DNA of 64,000 nt from Eumeta japonica (taxonomy: Eukaryota; Arthropoda; Insecta; Lepidoptera; Psychidae): positions 682,001-746,000 of the forward strand of contig BGZK01000072.1 of NCBI GenBank assembly GCA_005406025.1, written 5' to 3'. This document shows positions 38,170-49,779 of this stretch, piece by piece. The notes below the pieces were generated by a model. It made no database searches, was not told the DNA's origin, and saw nothing but the letters and a program-made list of their open reading frames with translations. Position 1 is the first letter of the stretch. Every line of letters begins with the position of its first letter. The position numbers were made by a program, and so were the translations under genes.

Positions 38170-39965
38170 GAAAACGACTTTTGAAGAAAATCGTGAATTT
38201 TCAAAGAAATTTTAAAAATTTCTCTTAATAATACTCGCCTATGGGAGGTTACTTTAAATATTATGCAAGTAATCAAAAAATTGCCGATTTCGCTTTATAC
38301 ATGTAAAAAAGCAAACAAATATATCTTGCGGCCATTGTAAAATGACTAATGAAGAAAACAATTTACAGTATTATCAAAAACATACGAGCTTTTTTTTTTG
38401 TTGTTCTTTGAAGTTTGTGTTTCTTGAAAACCATAACAATAAAAATAATAATTGGAAATGCAAATACTCCTTTTTTTAACAGATCCTTAGTCTATAACAT
38501 TTTTTTTTATTTTAATTTACCACGTAAACTAATATCCCGATGTAAATTAATATTATTTTTGTACAACCGTTTTCGGGTTTTTCTTCGGATGTCGACTGAT
38601 ACTAAAACTTGACAAAGAGATGAGCAAACAATGAGCACGTAGGTGCGTCGGCGATCGTCGAATTATCTCACAGTAGCCGCTTTAGTTATAAAGCTTGAGC
38701 ACATAAATAATGGGGATTGCAAGGTCAGCATTTTATTTTAGTTATTTACGAATATTTTAAACAATGATTTTAATTTTTAAATTAAATGTTGTTCGAGATA
38801 CAATTTAAGGTAATCACTTAAGATGGCCTCTTCTTCTCATCGCTCTTCTAGTTCTTCTTAATAATAATAATTGTTCAATAAGAGAAAAGACAACGAGAAA
38901 GGAAATGTGCGTGTGTTTTCACCGATTGCACGTTATATATGATTTTGTGTTGCCAATTAAAATATGTGTCTACCCGTCAATTATATTTCGATCCAATAAA
39001 ACATATTTCCATTTCCAATTTATTATGCACAATAAAATTCTACACCCCTACATATAAAGTATTAAGCAAATTTCACCTGATTACAATATTGTTACAGATG
39101 ATCGCTTTGTTTGCCTACATCTAAATCTACTCTATTAAACTACAAATGGAAAATACTGTCTGTAGATACAAACTCGTGTTAAACACTTTGGCTTTTGTGT
39201 GACATATTTTCTTGATTAATTAATTTATTTTTTAATTTTTCACGTCTCGTGTCACCAAATTAAATATTGTAACATATGTCAATTGATTTGCTCTAATTAT
39301 AGGAAAGATAATTATTTTCATAAATATTAGTCAATTATCAAAAAACTAAGTATTACTTGTATAAACTACTACAACATGTGATAACTCTGTCCTGATGTAC
39401 TCACCTAAACAAGTTTGTAACAAGTCGCACTCACAGCTTTTTATTTCGCACCCAATAAGACAACGACATTTATTTACTAAAAACCCGAAATTGATAATCT
39501 CAAACAACAATGGTCACAACATATCCATAACGATTATTTATTTGGCAATATTGTATTCAGCAAGTTATGATTTCTGATTAACTTGCTAAAATATTTTAAT
39601 AAGACTAGTATGAATATTTTTTTGGAATATATTTAAGAATAAAAATGCAAATGTTCGTTTGTTTAAAAATATCACTTCAAGATTAAATCTCAAGTAAGAA
39701 ATGTGATTCAAGGTAATTCAATTTCCTGTGGTAAACTAATGCAAAAAAATTGTTCTTTGCTTTAAGATTACGTTTTTAATTTAGTAATTATATGAAGTAC
39801 TACAAATTGCAGTGGTATCAAGGCGCAGAGAAAATATAAACGACTGTACATACAAAAAGACGCAAAATTTACCATAGAGAATATACTACTTAATAATATT
39901 GTTTTAACATAAACACTAATTAATAATTATTATTACATGTTATTTGTCCTAAAATAATGTATTAT
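38170..39965. other. AT-rich non-coding stretch, no gene found
   Basis: AT-rich with poly-T runs (38390-38400, 38500-38510). No repeat, RNA gene or exon recognised. Confidence 0.55.
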
Positions 39966-39969
39966 TTGT

Positions 39970-40010
39970 GGGATTTTAAGGAGCAAACGAGCATGCGGTA
40001 TTTATACAAG
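39970..40010 (-). mobile_element. LINE 3' UTR tail fragment, minus orientation
   Basis: The minus strand reads ATACCGCATGCTCGTTTGCT then CC, the 'ccgtatgctcgtttgcc' signature of the Jockey-type LINE 3' UTR. Only about 40 bases are recognisable. Confidence 0.45.
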
Positions 40011-40474
40011 ATGTCCTATGTTTAAAAATATATATAACTTATTACGATGTCACTTAAATAAAACTTATGCTATAATGAAATCATTTTGGGGGTACTACTA
40101 TTGGTCATTTGCTGTTTTAAAATTAAATTCTGAATTTAGTTTTAAAATTAAAAATAACTCTGTCGAATAGAGTGCTATTGTATGATCTGACACCACCAGC
40201 TTATCACTTGACTTCTATAGCGATTTGCTTTTTTATTTTATAATAAGAGGAGAAGCAATTTAAGAGAATACAAAGTAATACGAGTTTGTGACATTAAGAG
40301 TAACATATTTTTTGTAACTATAAAAGCAAACAGCTGATCTTGGAGGTATTCCTTATTTTATTTTATTTTTATTAGTTAGTCTGAAAGACGTTGTTCTGCC
40401 TTTTTTGGTGAGTGGCTTACCCATGTGATTAATGTCCACAGCTCCACCGCCATAGATAATAAATTTCTTCATCT

Positions 40475-40600
40475 TTTGTATCGATCAATGTCAATCTCAA
40501 ACCCATCGCTACACTCGTTTTTGACCCTAATTCTTTGTGCCATTTTTAATTCCGCTTCTTGTACCGCTTTCAATTCTGATTCCGCTACCAGCCATAGCTT
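40475..40600. repeat. Irregular GATTCCG/AATTCCG pyrimidine-biased repeat, locus 1
   Basis: Recurring words AATTCCGCTTCT, ACCGCTTTCAATTCTGATTC and CGCTACC at irregular spacing. The same style is seen at 53270-53560 and 54820-54980. The open frame through it is serine-rich and a by-product of the repeat. Confidence 0.45.
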
Positions 40601-40831
40601 CGATGTGGACAAAGTCAGGAGCAAATGCTAATATCAAAATTAAATGTAAGCTAAATTAGTCGGGGATAGTGTAGCTGCCTATAAGCTAAACAATTATTAA
40701 GATCGTCTTAGGAATGTAAATTCATGAATGAAGTCAGAGGTAAATATTGACCGCCTAATTTACTCAAGAATAGTGCAGCTGCCTTAATAGATAGCTAAAT
40801 GTAGCTATGCTACATACATACATAGCTATGC

Positions 40832-40880
40832 TACACGTGCCCGCACACACACACGCAGGCACGCTCGCACACAGACTATC
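40832..40880. repeat. Imperfect (CA)n microsatellite
   Basis: ACGTGCCCGCACACACACAC followed by variant GCAGGCACGCTCGCACACAG units. Preceded by a duplicated TAGCTATGCTACA word at 40802-40834. Confidence 0.8.
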
Positions 40881-41339
40881 TAGTCTCAAAAATAGAACTG
40901 AAAACCCTAATTTACTTAATTTTATTACAATTATCAATTTTATTAGTACAAAGTTAAAAAATTAAAAAATGTACATTTACACATTTCCTCGTAAACATAA
41001 CCTTAATTTAAAATTAATGTATAAACCGTTTTTCCCAACTTTTTAAATACTAATTTTAATATGGATAAATTTATACATTTCTTATTTGTATTATAATGTC
41101 CTTACAAAAGGTATCTTGGTCCCAATAGGTCCCTTTTGTCAATATTTTATTAAAATTTAAAGTTATACATATTGAAATTAGTATCAATTTATACACATTC
41201 AAATTAATGAATTAAAAATAAATAAAGTATGAACTTCTAGATACAAGCGAACAGAAGCAACGGCCATTGTTTCTTCCACATCGAAGCGGATGAAACAAAT
41301 GTTATTCATCAATTAAATTACTTAAAATAAACAGCGCCT

Positions 41340-41660
41340 TTCTAGAAACGCACAGCGTAAAAGCCTCGGGCGTCGGAGCGCGGGCGTCGGCGGTCCCTTC
41401 GCTGTGTAAACTTTATTACACTTTGACAGCCGCGAGATCGGGCTCGCTAATAACTAAGTGCCGCGAGCGAGCGAGCTCCGGACTGGCGCGGCGACGTCTA
41501 CAATGTGTTACTATGCGATAGGACACTAATGAAATCTAGGTGCACAACTTTACAGATCGTGGGCACTTTAATTAGAGTTGGACGCCGCGAACTCTACCCA
41601 CATCCGAATACGCTACGAGCTGAGGAAGCGCGCCGGCCTCGTGGCGCTTGTTACTGACAA
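41340..41660. promoter_or_regulatory. GC-rich islet, candidate regulatory element
   Basis: Contains GGGCGTCGGAGCGCGGGCGT, GCCGCGAGCGAGCGAGCTCC and GGACGCCGCGAACTC with TTTATTACACTTTG and CTAATAACTAAG between them. No coding frame. One of the strongest islets of the series. Confidence 0.45.
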
Positions 41661-41870
41661 CTATGTTTAAGCGATAAATTACGCTGCTATTGGAACTCAC
41701 GTTACGTTCCTTTTATTTTATTTTATTAATTCCTACTAAAAGAACTAAATATATTCGTAAAATTAGGGAAATTATTATTTGCAGTCTCATTTTGGAAAAT
41801 GGAGATTTCATCAGATGTCGAGACTCTAAGAAGCTTTTCTTATAATTTTTAAAGGGATTTCCGTATTAGG

Positions 41871-41906
41871 TGTGCGCGCGCGAGTGTACGTGTGTATGTG
41901 TGTGAG
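41871..41906. repeat. Short (GT)n/(GC)n simple repeat
   Basis: GTGTGCGCGCGCGAGTGTAC followed by GTGTGTATGTGTGTGAGG. Alternating purine-pyrimidine tract. Confidence 0.7.
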
Positions 41907-41999
41907 GATTGAATTTCTTTTAAAACAATTTAAAAGGCTTATCTGAATTCAGATTTCCTAAATACATTACATAAAACAATTGCAGATATTTTAAACAAT

Positions 42000-43355
42000 C
42001 TCAAACACAATTTTACTTAGAATATTTTTTTCAGTTAATTTCCAACTGCGACCAAACCGATCAATTCCAAAATCTAACTGAATCCATTCCATATAAAATT
42101 GCGCTGAATGTTGTAAAGTAGATAGCAATCTGTTCATTTCTTAGCAAGAAGTTTTTACGGAAAATTTTCAAGAAGTTTTTTTACGTATCAACCTTTAGAT
42201 CTTAAAGAAATAGATTTCTTTAATAAAATTTCCACTCAAAAAGCTACATTAAACACCGCAAGCTGCCTTCGATGGAATTGGGGTTGCTTTATTTTACAGA
42301 TATTTTTAAAAAAATATTTAAAAGTAACAATTCGGTAACTCCCTTTATGCCTATAATAATTTTGAAATAGAAAACTGATAATACCGAATTCCAAAATGCG
42401 AGGAATAATATTTACAGGCTTTTCGATGTCAAAAAAATTCTTGTTCAAAAAAATGTGTGAAATGTTCGTGCTGAGCATCAAGATCAACTATCGCGAAGTA
42501 TTTATAATTTCCTTCTTCATAATTCTTTTCATAACTGCGATGTCTTTAGAATTCGATCGATTAGAGGTCGACTTAATCGACGCGTTAAAACATATTTATA
42601 AATGAATTATAAAATTAAAATCACTGCGACAGATTTATCAATATCTTCCTGTTCCTTAGTTGACGCCACAAACGCTTCATACTCGTTGGGCGAAATTTTA
42701 GAAGAATCACAATCTTATGTAAAACTTCATCACTATCACATCATCACCAGGTCTAATGAAATGTAACAATTTTATGCAAAAATCATTTCTCTACGAGTGA
42801 TGTTATATCTATTACATACTGTTGAACTCTATTATAGAGAATTAAAAAAAGGACTTGTTAATTAAATCAGAAACAAAACTGGTATAAACCTTTGAAGAAT
42901 CAGTTTAGAAACGCAGAACGTTTCAGGCGTTGTATTGTAATATGGGGAAGATTTATGATATGCCGAAAACAACCAAATTTAATTAGGATTAATTATAATA
43001 ATACTTATTAGCTAAAATTTGCTTAATTACGTGTGATTTTTCACAATGCACACTGATTTAAAAAAGAAACATAAATGTGACGCGAATACAGTCAGAGGCG
43101 GTAACTATTGTGGTACTTTAATTAATATAACTCATTGACATCGACCGAAACCGAAACCGAAATTGTAATAACAAGATATTGGGTGACCATATATATGACA
43201 ACAAAAACACAAAACATATTGCAGAATACAAAAACGTTATTTATTTATTATTTTTTTATTATAGGACTACAAATAATTACAATATTATAGAATAGCCTCA
43301 GGCCAAACATGCAACTTTAGAGTAAGATAATATACTAATATCAATGGCTTAATTG
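42000..43355. other. AT-rich non-coding stretch, no gene found
   Basis: AT-rich. Overlapping open frames at 42236-42605 on both strands have no recognisable family. No repeat identity seen. Confidence 0.5.
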
Positions 43356-43534
43356 GATTACGTATCTCATATGTGGGCAATAACCGGCTCGCGAGCCGCA
43401 TCCGGCTGTAAGATTTGATAAGGCCCGCGAGACATTTTGAAAAACCCAATAAAAAATAATATTACTTGACTTACTCATACTCACGGAATCAAGTAAGCGA
43501 TCAAACCGAGTGACGGCGATCATCAAAGAGTGAG

Positions 43535-43567
43535 GCGGCAAACATCAAAGCTTTTGATGTTTGCCGC
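43535..43567. repeat. Near-perfect 33-bp palindrome inside the hAT 5' region
   Basis: GCGGCAAACATCAAAG abuts CTTTTGATGTTTGCCGC with no spacer (arms 16 and 17, one extra T). It lies between the left terminal repeat and the promoter, where subterminal transposase sites of hAT elements are usually found. Confidence 0.8.
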
Positions 43568-43647
43568 TTCGCTGGCGGCGTAACAAAAGATTATTGCTTC
43601 TCACTTGTTCTACCCTAGACAATTCTAGATCATTCCTTCATTTGGCC

Positions 43648-43690
43648 TATATAAGCGGGTGGATGGCTCGAACTTTAGTTCAGTTTTATT
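43648..43690 (+). promoter_or_regulatory. Core promoter of the hAT element: TATA box and initiator
   Basis: TATATAAG at 43648-43655 and TCAGTTT at 43680-43686, with the initiator A at 43682, 34 bases from the first T of the TATA box. TCAGT is the arthropod initiator consensus. The transposase ATG follows at 43834, so a leader of about 150 bases is predicted. Confidence 0.6.
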
Positions 43691-43833
43691 TGAGCTACCG
43701 AGGTGATAACTTGGACAAGCGATATCCTAGCGAACTGCTAGTGGCGTCAATTTGCTTCGTGACTTAGTGTGCAGCTTGAGTGCTTATTAATTATATTTCG
43801 TTATTAAGTTTAACGAACGAAAAATAAACGAAA

Positions 43834-45560
43834 ATGAGGTCTGGTGGAAAGAAACGAAAAGTAAAGGCAGAGGGTCGCCAGTTTCAACAAAAATGGGCTG
43901 GAGAATTCTTTTTTATCTTACATAATGGTAAACCTATTTGTTTGCTGTGTAATGAATCCATTTCAGTGATGAAATAATTCAATATAAAAAGGCATTATTC
44001 AACTAAGCATTCTATCCTGTACTCACTGACAGGACAAATAAGAAAAGACAAAATCCAGAAACTTATCGCAAATTTGGAAAAACAGCAGCAAATATTTCAT
44101 AAACAAAGAACACAACTTGATAATGTTGTGAAAGCTAGTTTTACGGTTAGTTCTAAATTGGTAAATTCATTAAAACCATTTGCCGAAGGAGAATTTATCA
44201 AGGAGCATATGTTAAAAGTTTGTGTATGTTAAAAGTTTGAAAAAATTAGTTTATCAAGACGAACTATTGTCCGACGTATAGGAATGATGGCTAATGATAT
44301 AAAAACAACATTGACTGACCGTATGTCTGCTTTTGAATCATTTTCCATAGCATTAGACGAGAGCACCGATTTGTCTGACACAGCTCAACTGGTTATATTT
44401 ATTCTAGGTGTTGATAAAGAGTTCACTGTTACTGAGGAATCGCTTGCATTATAGCCGCTAAAAGAAATCACTACAGGAGAGAATAATTTAAAAAGTATTC
44501 ATAAGTTTTGCTTGCCATAGTCAAAATTAGTTGGAGTATGCACAGATGGCATACCTTTTATGGTCGGCTTACGTAAAGGTTTCATCGGAATTAAATATGC
44601 AAAAAGATGATTTGATAGTCCTTCATTGCATTATCTACCAACAGAACTTGTGTTCTAAGTCCATTTGACAACAGAATGTTATGAATGTGGTAGTAAAAAC
44701 CATCAATTTTATTCGATTCCGAGAGCTTAACCATAGTCAGTTTAAGGCGTTTTTGGATGAAATTTTATCCGAATATGACGACGTAACATATTATTGAGAA
44801 GTCAGATGGCTAAGCAAAGGGAAAATGCTGAAACGGTTTTACGAGCTTACAAATGAAATAGCAAATTCTGTGCAAAAAAAAAATAAACCACTATCTACAT
44901 TGAGTGACTCAAAATGGATATATGACTTAGCATTTCTGGTCGATCTTACAGGCTACGACTTTACGACCTTACATAGAATGACTTAAACTTGAAACTTCAG
45001 TTAGCAAATGATTCGTACAACCATTTGAAAGGGTTTCAGAACAAAATCCGACTGTGGGAGGCACAGATGATGTCTGGTAACAGTTACCATTTCACCAAGC
45101 TCTCTGCGTATTTGAAAATGTTGTTTATGCTCAATATCCTGAAGAATTCGAATTACTGTCGGAGCAATTTTCAAACAAATTTAGCGATTTGAAAAACATG
45201 GAAGATTGTTTCAAGTTATTTGCTACTCCAACAAAAAGTAATGTACAGAATATTCCAATACACTTGCAAATGGAGATGATCGCAATTCAAGAAAACTCAC
45301 TCCTAAAATTTAAATTTGAAGACGTGGAGTTGTGCGATTTCTACAAAAAATACTTCTAAGAAGACCAATTTCCGCAGCTTGGAAAATTCTCAAGAAGATT
45401 TATTTGTGAGTTTGGCAGTACTTACAAATGGAAACAGTTCTTTTCAATGATGAAAGTTAGTAAATCGAAACATCGTACATGGTTGACTGACGATAATTTG
45501 GAATTTTTTTACGTTTTTGTATCAATGGAATTAATCCAAACATCGATGGATTAATTTCCC
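43834..45560 (+). pseudogene. hAT transposase pseudogene (BED finger, DDE-like core, hATC domain; GTF2IRD2/ZBED-like)
   Basis: The ATG at 43834 opens MRSGGKKRKVKAEGRQF. A BED-type zinc finger follows: Cys codons at 43939 and 43948, His codons at 43993 and 44008 (C-x2-C-x14-H-x4-H), interrupted by TAA at 43975. Then come SFTVSSKLVNSLKPFAEGEF, RRIGMMANDIKTTL, and the first catalytic region ALDESTDLSDTAQL near 44351, with IFILGVDKEF. VGVCTDGIPFMVG near 44530 carries the second Asp. The C-terminal dimerisation domain (about 45370-45540) keeps FGSTYKWKQFFSMMK, KSKHR and LTDDNLEFF. Stops at several codons and frameshifts around 44220-44270 and 44580-45000 show it is inactive. The wording is closest to the ZBED/GTF2IRD2-like hAT group; that subgroup is inference. 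Confidence 0.85.
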
Positions 45561-46120
45561 AAATTCAAGCTCAAGTGTCTCATTGATTTCGGTATCGCTA
45601 TTTAACTTTCGTAGTTTGTAGTAATTCAAAATTGCTCGATTTAATTATAATGTTATACCTATTTTTTTTTTTGTTTTATTTTGTCATTTTATTAAATTGT
45701 ATTATAATAACATTGTAGTATTATTTCATGTCCGATATCTATTGCTAAAAATTATAAAAACTACTTTAAAATGCACTACTTTTGAATGCGGCCTGCGAAC
45801 GTATTTGCACACTAAAGTTTGGCTCACAAGTCAAATATTGCCCATACCTGACTTTTATCTGATCGTGTCAATACCAGTTAACGGTATCTTAAGCAGATTA
45901 TTTTAACAGGAGACTCGAATTTTATTTACTTTTAAATAAACAGATTATTTAGTGTTTTCAATTCATTGATAGTTCAAAAAATCATAAAGTAAATCACAAA
46001 TGAGCAGACAAAAATTTACCGCACCTTGAAATTCAATTCATTATTGTCGAATATTTTACATATGTTCCCTTGTAAATGAAATTTAAAAATTAATTATTTG
46101 ATTATAGCATGAAATTAAAG

Positions 46121-46186
46121 TTAAGCGAGTTAGGTACGTGTTGTTATGCAATTTCATTGCATAACAATAAGTACCTAACTCGTTAA
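46121..46186. repeat. 30-bp imperfect hairpin
   Basis: The left arm 46121-46151 (TTAAGCGAGTTAGGTACGTG, then TTGTTATGCAA) pairs with the right arm 46157-46186 around a 5-base TTTCA loop. Differences are one extra base and two or three mismatches. It lies directly left of the GC-rich repeat block. It may be a small foldback element or the end of that block. Confidence 0.8.
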
Positions 46187-46204
46187 GGGTCACGCACATT
46201 ATAT

Positions 46205-47330
46205 ATGTGTCGCAAATTTGTCGGAGCGGTGATTACGGTCCTTGTTGTTTTTCCGTTCGTCGGGCGACAGGCGATCGGCAGCTGGAACTCGTTACGACGT
46301 CGCGGGCGGCGACATCAAAAATCAATTTATTTCTCGCGGACGCTCCGCTCTCGAGCCCCGCGCCGCCCCCGCCGCCTAAAGTGGCCGACGCACCGTTTCT
46401 GCCACAAAACAAACATCACCCAGGAAATCTGATTTGTTGTAATCGATTACAGATCTTGTGCTTTTGCGATGCTTTGGGAGGTCGCATGCCTCCGCATGCC
46501 GCGCCGGCTGGACTGACTACCCTGACGAAGACCCAGAGCCCTAAGTAGCTGGATTCCTCTCGTCGTGATCGTGAACACCTACCATGAAGAATACCGCAAC
46601 GGAACAAGAGGTATGGAGGCAGCGGATCGCTGACGTGAGCTGCCTTGACTGCTGCTGTTGGATGCATGGATTGTCTGACTGGCGCCGGTCGGCGGCGTGC
46701 ACGGTTAGATCTGTATGGAGCCGATCACTGACGCGTGCTGCTTTGACTGCTGCTGTCAGAGATCCACAGACGTTAGACGGGCGGCGATCGGCAGCGTTCG
46801 CGGCTTGATCTCTGTCCCCCCTCGCGATTTCCACTTCGTCGTGCCAGGCGCCCGCCCTCCTACACCAGCCGGAGTGCACATGCGCAATGGTGCTTGCCCG
46901 CCGGTATTTGGTGCTGCGGTTGCGCCTGCGATTGAAACCTTCACATACGAGTTGAAAACAAGTGTGAACTCCGAATTAAGAAGAAAGTGATGTCTTATAT
47001 TGAGAAGAACATTACATTACATCCCGAATGGAAGAATCGGGCGAAGATATGTGTACCGCCATCGTGTCGTCGTGATAGCTGCTGTCGGATGTCCGAACCC
47101 CTGCCGCATGGATCGCTGATGACCGACGCCCACACGAGGGGTGCAGCGGGCTAGCTGCAGATGCGCTGGCCTCTCCTCTGACTGACACAATATAACCTCG
47201 GAGGGCGCTCAATGGTGCGCGGTTACTTTCATCCGCGCATGCCAATCTGCGCCCGAAAGATATCAAAAGACAGACTATAATAATCGCCGGTCCAGTGACC
47301 CGCAAGGACGGTATTTGAAATCGCCGTTAC
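46205..47330. repeat. GC-rich composite repeat block of unknown origin
   Basis: About 1.1 kb of GC-rich DNA with sharp edges in AT-rich sequence. It contains internal near-repeats: GATCGCTGACG at 46625 and GATCACTGACG at 46723 (98 bases apart), each followed by a TTTGACTGCTGCTGT-like word; a third related pair occurs at 47070-47125 (AGCTGCTGTCGGATG, GGATCGCTGATG). GGCGATCGGCAG occurs at 46270-46281 and 46783-46794. Overlapping open frames of up to 113 codons on both strands have no recognised domain. Most likely an unclassified mobile element or minisatellite-like unit; a gene is not supported. Confidence 0.5.
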
Positions 47331-47874
47331 AGTAACAAACATAAAACTTTGAACTGATATTATACATTACAGCGCAAAATTTCAGGTTTTTTAATTAAAA
47401 CCTTATTGAGAAATCGGCTGTAGTCGCAGGCGTACCAACACATAACTGATTTTATAAATACTTTTTTTGTGAGACACAAAACCTTAAAAGCGTAAAACTT
47501 AATTGCATATGCATGAATAAGTGTAAAATGTAATATTTTATCTAGTTTAAAGCTCTCCCCACAGTGATAAAAGTACTGAATACTCTCTAAATAAAAAGTG
47601 CAAAACAAACAACATTTTAAATCGACACTTTTGTAACAATAGATACGTACTTATACAGGATACCTCTTTCTCGACGTTCCTCGTCCGGATGTATCGTATT
47701 ACTTTTAGATGCGAATCTACTAACTCTTTAACTTCAAATAAATAAATAGAATATGAATGAATAAGGTATTTAACCTCCATTGTTGCACAATATTGAATAG
47801 TAATAGTTGTTGATCAACTATAATGAGCGTATTGCTATAAGCAGGTAACTACGTAATGCTTAAATGTGGACATG

Positions 47875-47931
47875 CGCTCTGACAAAGCCGCTCAATAAAT
47901 TACGGCGCGGTTAACTAGCCTTGTCAGAGCA
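47875..47931. repeat. 57-bp miniature inverted-repeat unit
   Basis: CGCTCTGACAAAGC (47875-47888) and GCCTTGTCAGAGCA (47918-47931) are inverted copies with 12 of 14 matches and a 29-base GC-richer spacer. Could be a small foldback element or a structured element; no family recognised. Confidence 0.6.
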
Positions 47932-48084
47932 CATTTTAAACGCATGCAATGATATGAATATTTTATCTATCCATACAATATAACAGTAGAGGCTGGTGTC
48001 TGTACGTTGAGGGTATAAAAAATCTAGTTGGGATTATAATAGAAAGGTAATACAAGAAAGAATAGCGGTTTTTAATTTTTATTT

Positions 48085-48245
48085 TGTCTGTGTTTCTATC
48101 TATCTATTCGCACGCATCTCTGAAATTATTAAACTGATTTTAATGCGATTTTCACGAGTAGCTTGGCTTGGAGCAGGATATGTACTTTATTCATTTTAAA
48201 TATGACGCCAGGTAAAAAGTTATCCTCGGGGGAGTTATATCATCG
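48085..48245 (+). mobile_element. Lepidopteran dispersed repeat fragment
   Basis: TGTCTGTGTTTCTATCTATC, CTGAAATTATTAAACTGATT then TTAATGCGATTTTCACGAG resemble the common lepidopteran wording 'gtctgt...ttcgcgctaatctcaggaac...ctggaccgattttgatgcgactttcac'. Boundaries are uncertain. Confidence 0.5.
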
Positions 48246-49779
48246 ATGTTTTTGGAAGAAGTTAATTAGACATTTTTAAGGAGTCTTAGGAATAAAAACC
48301 CTCATACTAATTCAGAGCATTTTTATTCCTTTGTGTCATAAAACTTGCTTTAATAAAATAAACATACTTTTAGAAAATAAAAACGAAGTTTTTATTTCTT
48401 TTAACGTACATAAGCAGGCCGAATAAGGGTAGCAACACACCATGCCGAAACATACGTAACCAAAGTTCGCCATTATTAGGCCTGCAAAGCTTTTTACGTT
48501 GTCGACACACAATTCAGTTTAAATTACGTTGCATTTTCGGCTATGCACTAACATAAATAAATTAATTCGGCAAAGCACAAAAATTACCTTAAAAATCTAA
48601 CTATTACTCGCCTAACATACTCATAATACCTACTTGAAGCCATTCGTATATTGCACACTCTTTCTTCATCTTCGGCATGTCGTTACAACCTTTCACAATA
48701 TGAAATCAGGGACAGAATATTGACCTTGCAATTTTAGCATGTCGACACACTTATACATAATGTGAAAGTTAAAATAAATATTTTAGGTTCACTTATAGCA
48801 CTTGTTAGCTTTTACGAGGAAACATTCATATTTATTTTAAACATACGCACATTTAGTTATTAACAATCGTATATACACATATGTGTACGCGTACAAATAC
48901 GCGCGTACATTTTTTCAAAACACGAACATTAGGAATAATAGGAACTTTTTTGTATGTACGTACCATCTTCTTTGGAAACTAAAGTAATAAATTTATGCAG
49001 TAGTTGAATTATAATTGGTAAACGGTTATCCTTACGCACATAAAAGATATATATCCTTAAAAATTAAGCGTGGAGTGGAATTAGCGGTCCATGCCGTCAC
49101 GCGCATTCACACGCGATACATTGGTGCACGATCAATACATTCACCGAAGTACACGCTTCGTGTCGAACACGTTTCCTTACATTCTTCCATGTTCTGCGAA
49201 ATCCCGAATCATTTTTTTTTTTATTGAAATGATTGAAATTTGCCTACAATCGTTATCGACCATAAAAATTCAAGTGATGGGTGCTTTGGTCCACAGTCCA
49301 CTTTGCACATCAGTATTGCGGCCTCGTGCCCTACATCGGTGTTCTGAATGTGGGAGCTTAATGAATAGTGTTTTCGTTATCGTCAATCGGTTTGACTTTT
49401 AATACACAATTCCGTAATGAAAGATCAACTCAGAGCATCGGACGCATAGAAAGAGTGTACATGCCCATGAATCGCTTGACTGACATTAAAGATTAATTAA
49501 CTTTGTTATAGATCGACAGTTGTAGATCATTTATATTTCTTGTTTAGCGTGATTTACGAATAAATTTACTCATAAATAGAAACTATTTATAACTATTTTT
49601 TTTGTAGATGTGCACTGCTTCCTGTTCATTCACTTTCATTCAGTGTGGTACTTCATCAAGGATTTAATTTTGAAAAAACAATATAAATACGAAAAAATAT
49701 TTGAATAGGTTATTGCATGTGGTAAATGTTAAAGTAAATCATATGTCGTATAATGAGTATCCTGTAAAAGAAACAGGCA

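Larger units (their letters stand above)
43368..45850 (+). mobile_element. hAT-family DNA transposon, near full length, degraded
   Basis: The left end, CATATGTGGGCAATA...CTCGCGAGCCGCA, and the reverse complement of the right end, CAGGTATGGGCAATA...CTTGTGAGCCAAA, form imperfect terminal inverted repeats of the Charlie-like hAT type. Flanking 8-mers ACGTATCT (43360-43367) and ACTTTTAT (45851-45858) match at five of eight positions, as expected for a decayed 8-bp hAT target duplication. Between them lie a promoter, a 34-bp palindrome and a broken transposase gene (listed separately). Confidence 0.8.

Noticed and set aside
46205..46990. Several open frames of 74-113 codons on both strands
   Set aside because: They overlap a repeated GC-rich block with internal periodicity; the frames are by-products of the repeat.
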